From Mollicutes bacterium (lineage in GTDB: Bacteria > Bacillota_I > Bacilli_A > Izemoplasmatales > Izemoplasmataceae): a stretch of 64,000 nt of DNA. The notes below the pieces were generated by a model. The model was not told the DNA's origin. It saw only the letters and a program-made list of their open reading frames with translations, and searched no databases. The DNA is taken from assembly GCA_003554025.1 (NCBI GenBank), contig PWFC01000039.1:91872-155871 (forward strand), given 5' to 3'. Positions 43,250-50,703 of this stretch are shown here, in pieces (within the stretch, counting starts at the first letter, position 1; each line of letters begins with the position of its first letter). The position numbers and the translations under genes are program-made.

Positions 43250-44164
43250 ATGAACAAAACGCTGAAAGAGTTTCAGGAGACGATCGCTAAAGACGGGGCA
43301 TTAATTGCCAAAGACCCGCGGTTTTTGCGGTTTCTTGCGGTCCGTAGCGATACAGGGTTGTCGTTTCGGATTGTGAAGGGTGAAGCGAGCGCCGTCGGTT
43401 TGCCCGCGCAGGATTCTTTCGCTTGCGACGAAATCAAAGACCATATCGAACTCGATCATGTGTTCACCGAAATTCTCGGTCCCCGCGATTACCTGAATCT
43501 TCTAAAGAAGAATTTCCATCCTGAGTCGACCTCGAACGTTTTTCTGTTGCCGATCAAACGTGAAACCACTCCGCTTTGGTTGTTAGTGCGCGTCTACGCG
43601 CTCGGCGAAACGGCGGATGGGGATTACGCCTTTGGCGGCGAAGTCGTCCACATCCACAAAGACGAACCTTTCAGCATGAAACTGTACAAGACGGCGCACA
43701 CCGACGACCCCACAGGGCTTTACAACCGCGAAGCGTTGCGCCAACACATCATGCGCATGGACAACCACAACAAGCTTTACGGCATGTTCATCGACATGGA
43801 CGATTTCAAGGAAATCAACGACCTATACGGGCATTATCACGGCGATCGGACGCTTGAAAAAGTGGCGCACCGCTTAAAACAGCTCCAAAACGAGCACCGT
43901 CGTTTTTACCGCATCGGCGGCGACGAGTTTTTCGTCGTCGTGCGCACGAATTCTTCACAGAAGGCCCTTGGCCTTGCAAACGAGCTTATCCGCAAATTTC
44001 AAAACGTTGAAATCGAGGGGAAAGAAATGCATTTGACCGCTTCGATTGGCGTCATAAGGCTTCCTAAAGAACGCCCCGATTTTGACACGCTTCTAAAAAA
44101 AGCCGACGCCGCGATGTATGAAGCCAAGCGGAAAGGAAAAGGCAGAGTTGTCTATAAAGATTAG
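43250..44164 (+). CDS. Cytoplasmic diguanylate cyclase
   Basis: A 304-residue protein without membrane helices. Residues 1-140 form an N-terminal domain I cannot name; residues 150-300 are a GGDEF domain with an intact active site (YRIGGDEFF) and DMDDFKEINDLYGHYHGD. The RxxD inhibitory site is not found at its usual place, so product inhibition may be absent. It synthesises c-di-GMP. It lies between two drug-exporter operons with its own promoter and terminator. Confidence 0.9.
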   Translation: MNKTLKEFQETIAKDGALIAKDPRFLRFLAVRSDTGLSFRIVKGEASAVGLPAQDSFACDEIKDHIELDHVFTEILGPRDYLNLLKKNFHPESTSNVFLLPIKRETTPLWLLVRVYALGETADGDYAFGGEVVHIHKDEPFSMKLYKTAHTDDPTGLYNREALRQHIMRMDNHNKLYGMFIDMDDFKEINDLYGHYHGDRTLEKVAHRLKQLQNEHRRFYRIGGDEFFVVVRTNSSQKALGLANELIRKFQNVEIEGKEMHLTASIGVIRLPKERPDFDTLLKKADAAMYEAKRKGKGRVVYKD

Positions 44165-44191
44165 TCCCATCCCATGATGGGGCTTTTTTTT
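44163..44191 (+). terminator. Terminator after the GGDEF gene
   Basis: AGTCCCATC pairs with GATGGGGCT (one G-U) across CCAT, followed by T8. Confidence 0.9.
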
Positions 44192-44202
44192 ACGATTTCA
44201 TG

Positions 44203-44231
44203 TTTACTTTTGCATGAAGATGTGATAGACT
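44203..44231 (+). promoter_or_regulatory. Promoter of the attenuated ABC exporter operon
   Basis: TTTACT (44203-44208), 17 bases, TAGACT (44226-44231) with an extended TGA. Transcription would begin near 44238, giving a leader of about 220 bases before the exporter start. Confidence 0.6.
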
Positions 44232-44276
44232 CTTTTTGTGCGACACACATTCTTATTTGGAAAAGTGGTGATTCTC

Positions 44277-44354
44277 ATGCTCAAAATTGTAAACGCAAAC
44301 GCGAAAAAACCGAATACCGATACACGCTATCCATCTTCAAAGGGTGCATTTTGA
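44277..44354 (+). CDS. 25-residue leader peptide of the third ABC exporter
   Basis: ATG 44277 is preceded by GGTGAT (44267-44272), complementary to the 16S rRNA 3' end. The frame encodes 25 residues, beginning MLKIVNANAKK and ending TRYPSSKGAF, then TGA. The start and stop regions are exactly complementary (12 pairs), which ties translation of this frame to RNA folding. It is neither a domain nor a signal peptide, and its place in front of a terminator and a drug exporter marks it as a regulatory leader peptide. The basic AKK and arginine/proline-containing end could be the nascent-chain or codon-specific stalling element, which is inference. Confidence 0.7.
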   Translation: MLKIVNANAKKPNTDTRYPSSKGAF

Positions 44355-44389
44355 GCATGCGTTCATACCGTGCATGCCGCAATCTTTTC

Positions 44390-44430
44390 GCGCCGCCTTT
44401 TATCGTTGGATAGAAGGGGGCGCTTTTTTT
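44390..44430 (+). terminator. Leader terminator, 30 bases before the ABC exporter
   Basis: A 15-base stem (44390-44404 with 44409-44423; one mismatch, one G-U) with the loop GTTG, followed by T7 (44424-44430). It sits between the promoter and the exporter's ribosome binding site (AAGAAGAGGTG), so unless it is prevented, most transcripts should end here. Confidence 0.85.
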
Positions 44431-44459
44431 ATTGCCGCAACAAGAAGAGGTGAAACATC

Positions 44460-46274
44460 ATGAGACGATTGAAACAATTCACACAATGGATGAAAGGACA
44501 ATTGCATCTATACATCATCGGCATGCTGCTGCTGTTTTTCTTGCAGTACTTTCGTACGCTCACGCCGCTTTTCGTGCAGCACATTGTCGACACGGTGTTT
44601 GCCAACAAGCCTTCGGCGCTGCCGGCATTCATCGCGAACTTGCTGATTGCCGACACCGTGCAAAGGCAACTTTTGCTAGTGGCGGTTTTTTCCGTCGCGT
44701 TCGCCTTGTTCCGTCTGACGTTCGTGTTCGTCCAACGGGTCATTTTCGCCGTGTTCACCGAACGCACCGCCTACAATATGCGAAACACCTTATACGACCG
44801 TTTGCAAAACCTTTCCTTCACTTACCATTCGCAAGCCGACACCGGCGATTTGATTCAACGCACGACAACCGATGTCGACACCTACCGGCGTTTCATCGGC
44901 GAACAGCTTGTCGACGTTTTGAGGCTTTTGTTCCTGATGGTCTTCGCGGTGTATCAAATGATGCTTATGAACCCGCGGATGACCGCCATATCTTTGGCCA
45001 TGTCGCCGATCATCCTAGTGAGCGCGCTTGTTTATTTCGCTTACGTCAAGAAAATTTTCCGCCGCGTTGAAGAGGCGGAAGGAGAGATGACGACCGCCGT
45101 GCAGGAAAACGTCACCGGAAACCGTGTCGTCAAAGCGTTTGCGAACGAACGTTTTGAAATGGAAAAATTCGACAAGACGTCGACCAAATTCCGCGAAGAA
45201 AGCATGCGGCTTACGAAACTTATGGCGTTTTTTTGGGGAGGCACCGATCTTCTGATTTTCGCGCAGTATGCGCTCACCGCCTCTTTCGGCATCTATTTCG
45301 CGGTCATGGGTACGCTCGACACCGGACAGTTCATCGCCTTTTTAAGTTTGCTCGGGCTCATTGTCTGGCCGCTTAGGCAATTAGGGCGCATCGTCGGGGA
45401 CTTTGGCAAAACGACGGTCGCCTTAGACCGCATCGACGAAATTATGGCGCAAGAAAGCGAACACGAAAACGACACGACAAACACCCCCGACATTCAGGGG
45501 CATATCCGGTTTGAAAACGTCACGTTCCAATTTGTCGACGACACCAAGCCGCTGCTTAAAAACGTCAGTTTTGAGGTACACCCGGGCGAAACCCTTGCCG
45601 TCATCGGCAAGACCGGAAGCGGCAAGAGCACGCTGATGAATCTGATGGTGCGTCTTTTGGACAACCAGGAAGGACGAATCCTTTTTGACGGTTGCGACAT
45701 CAAATCCATCAACAAGAAACATCTTCGCAAAAACGTCGGCATCGTCTTACAAGAACCGTTCCTTTATTCGAAAAGCGTTTATGAAAACATTGGCATCATT
45801 AAGCGCGACGTCCCCAAAGAACGCATCGTCGATGTGGCGAACATCGCCAGGGTGCACGACGACATCGAAGATTTTGAAGCCGGCTACGATACGCTGGTCG
45901 GTGAACGCGGCGTCACGTTAAGCGGCGGACAAAAACAGCGTCTGGCGATCGCGAGGATGCTTCTTGACACCAAGCCCGTCCTCATTTTCGACGATTCCCT
46001 AAGCGCCGTTGACACCGAAACCGACATCCAAATACGCCGCGCGCTATACAAGCATTGGCAAAACACCACCGTATTCATCATCACCCACCGCATCACCACC
46101 GCCATGGAAGCGGACAAAATCATCGTGTTGGACCAAGGCGAAATCATCGCCCAAGGCACCCACGAAACGTTGTTGGCCGAAGGCGGATTGTATGCGGAAC
46201 TCTATCATCAGCAAACAAAAATCGCCCAAGAATTCGAAGCGCATAAAGGAGGCGATGAAGATGCAACAATTTGA
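44460..46274 (+). CDS. ABC exporter half-transporter 3A (BmrC-like)
   Basis: A 604-residue ABC half-exporter. Membrane domain to about 320; Walker A GKTGSGKS (near 382), signature LSGGQKQR (near 486), Walker B LIFDDSLSAVD (near 508) with D in place of the catalytic E, and ITHRITT. It has the BmrC-type degenerate site. AAGAAGAGGTG is the binding site. Expression is gated by the leader attenuator, which argues for induction by ribosome-targeting drugs; the drug itself cannot be predicted. The last 14 bases overlap the partner gene. Confidence 0.93.
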   Translation: MRRLKQFTQWMKGQLHLYIIGMLLLFFLQYFRTLTPLFVQHIVDTVFANKPSALPAFIANLLIADTVQRQLLLVAVFSVAFALFRLTFVFVQRVIFAVFTERTAYNMRNTLYDRLQNLSFTYHSQADTGDLIQRTTTDVDTYRRFIGEQLVDVLRLLFLMVFAVYQMMLMNPRMTAISLAMSPIILVSALVYFAYVKKIFRRVEEAEGEMTTAVQENVTGNRVVKAFANERFEMEKFDKTSTKFREESMRLTKLMAFFWGGTDLLIFAQYALTASFGIYFAVMGTLDTGQFIAFLSLLGLIVWPLRQLGRIVGDFGKTTVALDRIDEIMAQESEHENDTTNTPDIQGHIRFENVTFQFVDDTKPLLKNVSFEVHPGETLAVIGKTGSGKSTLMNLMVRLLDNQEGRILFDGCDIKSINKKHLRKNVGIVLQEPFLYSKSVYENIGIIKRDVPKERIVDVANIARVHDDIEDFEAGYDTLVGERGVTLSGGQKQRLAIARMLLDTKPVLIFDDSLSAVDTETDIQIRRALYKHWQNTTVFIITHRITTAMEADKIIVLDQGEIIAQGTHETLLAEGGLYAELYHQQTKIAQEFEAHKGGDEDATI

Positions 46275-48078
46275 AGAAGAAACGTACACAAAAAAAGAAT
46301 TTGACACGAAAACGTGGAAACGGATATTTTCCTTTATGAAGCCCTTGAGGCGTTATGCGATCATCGTCGTCCTTTGCGGGGTCTTTTTGGCCGTCGCCGA
46401 TTTGGCTTATCCGCTCATTAACCGCTATGGAATCGATTACATCATCGAAAACGAGGACCTCTCGATGCTTCCTTATTTCATCGGCGTCTACGTCTTGTTC
46501 ATGGCGGCGATGGGGACGCTGGTCTTCACGTTCATCTATTTCGCCGAGAAAGTGCAAAACCACCTGGCCTACGCCATTCGGCAAAAGGCGTTCAAGAAGC
46601 TTCAGGAACTTCCGTTTTCCTATTACGACCGCACCCCCGCAGGATGGATCATGGCGAGAATGACCAGCGATTCGAGGCAACTATCCGACATGATCTCTTG
46701 GGGGCTCATCGACATCACGTGGGGGGGATTGATGATGATCGGCCTTGCGGTCGTGATGCTTGTTTTGAACTGGCAGCTCGCGCTCATCGTCTTGAGCGTC
46801 TTGCCGATATTGGTGTATTTGAGCCTGTATTTCCGTCGGAAAATTTTGAAGGCTTTCCGGAATATCCGCAAGCAGAACTCAAAAATCACAGGCGCCTTCA
46901 ACGAAGGCATCGGCGGGGCAAAAACCACCAAGACGCTCGTGTTAGAAGAAAGCAACTACCAGGATTTCGACAGGCTCACCTCGCGCATGAAAAAACACTC
47001 GATCCGCGCGGCCATGTTTGCGGGACTCTATTTTCCAACCATCTTGTTCATCGCCGCCATCGCTACCGCGCTCGTCTTTTATTATGGCGGGCTTGATGTC
47101 CGCGACCAGGTGATTCAGGTAGGATTGCTGTACGTCTTTGTCAGCTATGTGGGGCAGTTTTTCGACCCGATCATGCAACTGGCGAACACAATCGCCCATT
47201 TCCAGCAAGCCCAAGCGAGCGCCGAACGCGTCGTCGGCTTGATCGACGCCGACCCCGACATCAAAGACACCCCCGAAGTCGTCGAGCGTTACGGCACGAT
47301 TTTGGAGCCAAAAAAGGAAAACTGGGAACCGCTTCATGGGGACGTTACGTTTGAGAACATCTCCTTCAAATACAAAAAAGGCGAACGGGTTTTGGACAAT
47401 TTCAACTTGCAAGTAAAAGCCGGCGAGTCGGTCGCTTTGGTCGGGCACACAGGCGCCGGGAAAAGCACCATCGTCAATTTGATTTGCCGTTTCTACGAAC
47501 CGACGCAGGGCCGAATTCTCATCGACGGCAAGGACTATAAAGAGCGCTCGCTCAGCTGGTTGCACGGCCATTTGGGCTACGTGCTCCAATCGCCGCATCT
47601 ATTCAGCGGCACCATCCGTGAAAACATCCGTTACGGCAACCTAGAAGCAAGCGAAGCGGAAATCATCGAAGCGGCGAAACTAGTCGGCGCGCACGAGTTT
47701 ATCGAATCGTTCGCCGAAGGCTACGACACAGAAGTACAAGAGGGCGGTTCCCGTCTTAGCGTCGGGCAAAAACAGCTGATCAGCTTCGCCCGGGCGCTCA
47801 TCAAAGACCCCGCCATCCTGATTCTCGATGAAGCCACAAGTTCGGTCGACACCGCGACCGAACAAAAGATTCAAAAAGCCATCGAGGTCATCATGCGCGG
47901 AAGAACATCGTTTGTCATCGCCCATCGCCTTTCAACCATCGTGAACGCCGACAAGATTTTGGTGTTGGAACACGGCAAGATCATCGAAGCGGGGTCCCAC
48001 GAAGAACTGCTGAACAACCGCGCCCATTATTACCAGCTTTACACGAACCAATTCAAAGAAACCGCCTTGAGCCACTAA
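46261..48078 (+). CDS. ABC exporter half-transporter 3B (BmrD-like)
   Basis: A 605-residue catalytic partner. Walker A GHTGAGKS (near 394), altered signature LSVGQKQL (near 498), Walker B LILDEATSSVD (near 520) with catalytic E, and IAHRLST. An insertion of about 20 residues (EPKKENWEPLHGD region) lies just before the nucleotide-binding domain, as in BmrD-like proteins. ATG 46261 is preferred: AAAGGAGG lies 8 bases upstream, whereas ATG 46255 is too close. The reading frame continues far upstream within the previous gene, but this has no coding character. A terminator follows the stop. Confidence 0.93.
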   Translation: MQQFEEETYTKKEFDTKTWKRIFSFMKPLRRYAIIVVLCGVFLAVADLAYPLINRYGIDYIIENEDLSMLPYFIGVYVLFMAAMGTLVFTFIYFAEKVQNHLAYAIRQKAFKKLQELPFSYYDRTPAGWIMARMTSDSRQLSDMISWGLIDITWGGLMMIGLAVVMLVLNWQLALIVLSVLPILVYLSLYFRRKILKAFRNIRKQNSKITGAFNEGIGGAKTTKTLVLEESNYQDFDRLTSRMKKHSIRAAMFAGLYFPTILFIAAIATALVFYYGGLDVRDQVIQVGLLYVFVSYVGQFFDPIMQLANTIAHFQQAQASAERVVGLIDADPDIKDTPEVVERYGTILEPKKENWEPLHGDVTFENISFKYKKGERVLDNFNLQVKAGESVALVGHTGAGKSTIVNLICRFYEPTQGRILIDGKDYKERSLSWLHGHLGYVLQSPHLFSGTIRENIRYGNLEASEAEIIEAAKLVGAHEFIESFAEGYDTEVQEGGSRLSVGQKQLISFARALIKDPAILILDEATSSVDTATEQKIQKAIEVIMRGRTSFVIAHRLSTIVNADKILVLEHGKIIEAGSHEELLNNRAHYYQLYTNQFKETALSH

Positions 48079-48101
48079 ACGTCCGGATTCCGGGCGTTTT
48101 T
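48077..48101 (+). terminator. Terminator after the third ABC exporter
   Basis: AAACGTCCGG pairs with CCGGGCGTTT (one G-U) across ATT, then T-run; it includes the stop codon of 3B. Confidence 0.9.
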
Positions 48102-48115
48102 CTTGTGAATTTCCC

Positions 48116-48142
48116 TTGCATAGTGCGTGTGTGTGGTACAAT
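48116..48142 (+). promoter_or_regulatory. Promoter of the flavoprotein operon
   Basis: TTGCAT (48116-48121), 15 bases, TACAAT (48137-48142) with an extended TGG. Confidence 0.6.
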
Positions 48143-48161
48143 ACAAGTAAGGAGGGATACC

Positions 48162-49505
48162 ATGCGTTTTGTGATCATCGGCGGTGTCGCCGCCGGAATG
48201 AGCGCCGCAAGCAAGCTCAAACGTTTGCGCAGCGATGTCCAAATCGACGTTTACGAACAAGGCGAAGACGTGAGCTATGGCGCCTGCGGAATGCCTTATT
48301 ATTTGAGCGACGTCATCAAAGACGCCGATTCACTCATAGCGCGCAGCGCCCAAGCCTTTCAAAAACGAGGCGTGAACGTGCACACGAACCACAAAGTATT
48401 GCGCGTCCATCCCGACAAGAAAGAAGTCCTTGTGCGCACGCCCAAACAAGTCGAAATTCGCGTCCCCTACGATTCTTTGCTGGTGGCTAGCGGAGCCTCG
48501 GCGATTCGCTTAGACGTTCCCGGGCGTGCCAACGAAAACATCCACAAATTGAACTCTTTGCAAGACGCAAGAATGCTCAAAGAGGCTTTGCATCGCAAAA
48601 ACGTCCGCAAAGTCGCCGTGGTTGGCGGCGGTTATATCGGAATCGAGGTCGCTGAAGCGCTGGTCGAACTGAACAAAGATGTGCGTTTGGTCGAACGCGA
48701 GGATCGCATTTTGCCCGGGTTCGACGAAGACATCGCCGAGGTGGTAAAAGACGCTTTACAAGAAGCCGGTGTCAAGCTTTATTTGGGCGAAACTTTGAAC
48801 GCTTATGAAGAAAGGGAAAATAGCGTTTCTCTACGCACCGACGCTTCGTCAATCGACGCCGACTTGGTCGTTGAGGCCGTCGGGGTGCGCCCGAACACCG
48901 ACTTTTTGGCGCACACGGACATTAAACGCCTTGCAAACGGCGCCATCGAAGTGAACGACAAAATGGAAACTTCCGTCGATTCGATTTACGCCGCCGGCGA
49001 TTGTGCGAGCGTGCCTCATCGCATCACCAAGCGTAGCGCCTACATCCCACTAGGGACGCACGCAAACAAGTGCGGCCGCGTGGTCGCCCACCAGATTGCG
49101 GGCGAAGACAAACGTTTTGAAGGCGTCGTCGGTTCGACCGTCTTAAAGGCGTTGTCCTTAGAAGCCGCCAAAACCGGGATCGGCAAGCGAGAAGCTGAAG
49201 AAGCGGGGCTTTCCATTGACAGCGTGACCATCGATGCGCCTTCGCACGCCGGCTATTACCCCGGCATGAAGAAAATGAAGGTCAAGGTGTTTTACAACCC
49301 CGACAACTGCCGTCTTTTAGGGGCGCAGATGGTTGGCGAAAAAGGCGTTGCCCACCGCATCAACGTTATGGCCGCGGCCCTGCACGCGAACATGGCGGCG
49401 GACGAATTCGCCGGTCTCGATTTGGCCTACGCGCCACCTTTCTCCCCGGTATGGGACCCCTTGCAGATTGCCTGCAATCAAATCAAGTGTGAAAAAACAA
49501 ACTAA
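48162..49505 (+). CDS. CoA-disulfide reductase/NADH oxidase-like flavoprotein
   Basis: A 447-residue pyridine nucleotide-disulfide oxidoreductase. IIGGVAAGMSAA binds FAD, and SYGACGMPYY carries the single redox cysteine (about C43) of CoA-disulfide reductases and NADH oxidases. VVGGGYIGIE binds NAD(P)H and YAAGDCA is the second FAD motif. It protects against oxidants by keeping CoA reduced or by reducing oxygen or polysulfide. GTAAGGAGGG precedes ATG 48162. A small DUF2892-like membrane protein follows after 16 bases; this pairing occurs in rhodanese/sulfur-linked gene sets. Confidence 0.9.
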   Translation: MRFVIIGGVAAGMSAASKLKRLRSDVQIDVYEQGEDVSYGACGMPYYLSDVIKDADSLIARSAQAFQKRGVNVHTNHKVLRVHPDKKEVLVRTPKQVEIRVPYDSLLVASGASAIRLDVPGRANENIHKLNSLQDARMLKEALHRKNVRKVAVVGGGYIGIEVAEALVELNKDVRLVEREDRILPGFDEDIAEVVKDALQEAGVKLYLGETLNAYEERENSVSLRTDASSIDADLVVEAVGVRPNTDFLAHTDIKRLANGAIEVNDKMETSVDSIYAAGDCASVPHRITKRSAYIPLGTHANKCGRVVAHQIAGEDKRFEGVVGSTVLKALSLEAAKTGIGKREAEEAGLSIDSVTIDAPSHAGYYPGMKKMKVKVFYNPDNCRLLGAQMVGEKGVAHRINVMAAALHANMAADEFAGLDLAYAPPFSPVWDPLQIACNQIKCEKTN

Positions 49506-49521
49506 TAAAGAGGTGTTGAAC

Positions 49522-49725
49522 ATGAAAACTAACGTCGGAAAAGTCGATCAAACGATTCGCTACATCGTCGCCATTGTCCTAATCGTTTTGGCCGCAATCT
49601 TTCAGGGAGTTTGGCTTTGGCTCTTGATTCCGGCCGTAATCCTAGGGGTCACCGCCGCCATCAGTTGGTGCGCCATCTATAGGATTTTCGGCTATGACAC
49701 TTGCAGATTCGACAAGAAGAAATAA
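49522..49725 (+). CDS. DUF2892-like small membrane protein
   Basis: A 67-residue protein with two membrane helices (about 10-30 and 32-50) separated by a short turn. The N-terminal MKTNVGKVDQTIRYIV and the ending WCAIYRIFGYDTCRF with two cysteines are typical of DUF2892/YgaP-type membrane modules. It is co-transcribed with the CoA-disulfide-reductase-like gene, which suggests a role in sulfane-sulfur or thiol stress, though this is inference. AGAGGTG lies before ATG. Confidence 0.82.
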   Translation: MKTNVGKVDQTIRYIVAIVLIVLAAIFQGVWLWLLIPAVILGVTAAISWCAIYRIFGYDTCRFDKKK

Positions 49726-49730
49726 CGCGA

Positions 49731-49757
49731 AAACCCTCTACAGCAGAGGGTTTTTTT
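49731..49757 (+). terminator. Terminator
   Basis: AAACCCTCT (49731-49739) pairs with AGAGGGTTT (49745-49753), then T-run. Confidence 0.92.
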
Positions 49758-49789
49758 CTTGAATGGAAAAATGTTGTATTATAAGTTGT

Positions 49790-49817
49790 TTGTTTTCCGC
49801 CGGCGATATGCTATAAT
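49790..49817 (+). promoter_or_regulatory. Promoter of the GntR regulator gene
   Basis: TTGTTT (49790-49795), 16 bases, TATAAT (49812-49817) with an extended TGC. Confidence 0.7.
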
Positions 49818-49847
49818 GTCCTTGACGTTATGGTAGGAGGATACGCT

Positions 49848-50573
49848 ATGAAAAGAAAAAGCAAAAGCCAAAAGGTTTACGATTATATAGAAGAACTGAT
49901 TATCAGCGGCGAATACAAGCCCGGCGAGCGTCTTCCTTCGGAAGCGCAACTTGGTGAAACGTTGAAGGTAAGCCGTGTGAGCGTGCGTGCGGGCATTGAA
50001 AAGCTCTCCGCCATCGGCCTTGTGCACAAGAAAAAAGGTGGCGGAACCTATGTGAACAAGCCGAAAAACGACAACTACCTTTCGGTGTTCACGCCGACGC
50101 TTCTTCACAACACGGATTATCTCGAACTCATGGAAATCCGTCGCGCGCTCGATTCTTTGAGCGTGCAGCTTTGCACGCAAAACATCACCGAAGCCGGCGT
50201 GCGCAAGCTCGGAAAAATTATCGACCGCATGGAGCATTTGGAAGAAGACGACGATTTTTTCGAACTCGACAAAAAATTCCATCTCCTCGTTTCAAAGTAC
50301 TCGAAAAACCGTTTTTTGCACAACATCCACCTAATCATTTGGGACGTTTTGCAAAAGACGCTCCGTCCGAAATACACCAAGGTGACCGAACCTTCCGCTT
50401 ACGATCGTGTCGGGTCCCACAAGCGCATCTACGAGGCAATCGTGCACAAAGACGAAAACCTCGCGCGCATTTACACCGTGCACCACCTTGAGAAGGTCAT
50501 CGACACGTTCAAATGCGAATACAACGAGGCGTACCAGGAAGCTCGTGAAAAAAATCAAAAAAAAGAAACGTGA
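49848..50573 (+). CDS. GntR (FadR subfamily) transcriptional regulator
   Basis: A 241-residue regulator. The winged helix (residues 5-70) has GEYKPGERLPSEAQLGE and VSRVSVRAGIEKL, the GntR signature. The C-terminal FCD helical domain (95-230) has FFELDKKFHLLV and histidines (HHLEKV) that would bind a metal and a small acid ligand. Target genes are not evident, since a tRNA gene follows. AGGAGG precedes ATG 49848. Its stop is within a terminator stem. Confidence 0.9.
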   Translation: MKRKSKSQKVYDYIEELIISGEYKPGERLPSEAQLGETLKVSRVSVRAGIEKLSAIGLVHKKKGGGTYVNKPKNDNYLSVFTPTLLHNTDYLELMEIRRALDSLSVQLCTQNITEAGVRKLGKIIDRMEHLEEDDDFFELDKKFHLLVSKYSKNRFLHNIHLIIWDVLQKTLRPKYTKVTEPSAYDRVGSHKRIYEAIVHKDENLARIYTVHHLEKVIDTFKCEYNEAYQEAREKNQKKET

Positions 50574-50587
50574 ACCGTTTCTTTTTT
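50558..50587 (+). terminator. Terminator overlapping the GntR stop
   Basis: AAAAGAAACG pairs with CGTTTCTTTT across TGAAC, then T-run. Confidence 0.88.
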
Positions 50588-50596
50588 GCAAAGATT

Positions 50597-50605
50597 TGTT
50601 ATAAT
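50597..50605 (+). promoter_or_regulatory. Extended -10 promoter of tRNA-Leu
   Basis: TGTTATAAT, 9 bases before the tRNA, directly behind the GntR terminator. Confidence 0.65.
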
Positions 50606-50614
50606 ACCTAATAG

Positions 50615-50698
50615 GCCAGCATGGCGGAACTGGTAGACGCGCTAGACTCAAAATCTGGTGGACGTTAGTCCGTGTCGGTTCGAATCCGACTGCTGGTA
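50615..50698 (+). tRNA. tRNA-Leu (anticodon CAA)
   Basis: Complete class II tRNA: acceptor GCCAGCA/TGCTGGT (G-U at the first pair), anticodon stem CTAGA/TCTGG with the loop CTCAAAA (anticodon CAA at 50649-50651), long variable arm GGAC/GTCC, T stem GTCGG/CCGAC. Discriminator A; no encoded CCA. A T7 run follows directly and the convergent gene ends 6 bases later. Confidence 0.95.
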
Positions 50699-50703
50699 TT
50701 TTT

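Larger units (their letters stand above)
44276..44430 (+). promoter_or_regulatory. Transcription attenuator with leader ORF
   Basis: The leader can form several mutually exclusive helices. CATGCTCAAAAT (44276-44287, including the leader start codon) pairs with ATTTTGAGCATG (44348-44359, including its stop): 12 perfect pairs. CGCGAAAA (44300-44307) pairs with TTTTCGCG (44385-44392), and CTATCC (44327-44332) with GGATAG (44408-44413). GCATGC at 44355-44360 can also pair with GCATGC at 44372-44377. An intrinsic terminator follows at 44390-44430. Translation of the leader should decide which forms, as in ribosome-controlled attenuation of B. subtilis bmrCD. Confidence 0.75.

Noticed and set aside
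44174..44413. 79-codon frame in the leader region before the third ABC exporter
   Set aside because: It has no ribosome binding site and runs through the promoter. The 25-codon frame at 44,277 fits the RNA structure far better.
46009..46260. Upstream extension of the 3B ABC transporter frame
   Set aside because: It lies within the coding part of 3A, has proline/serine-rich shadow composition, and a good ribosome binding site marks ATG 46,261.
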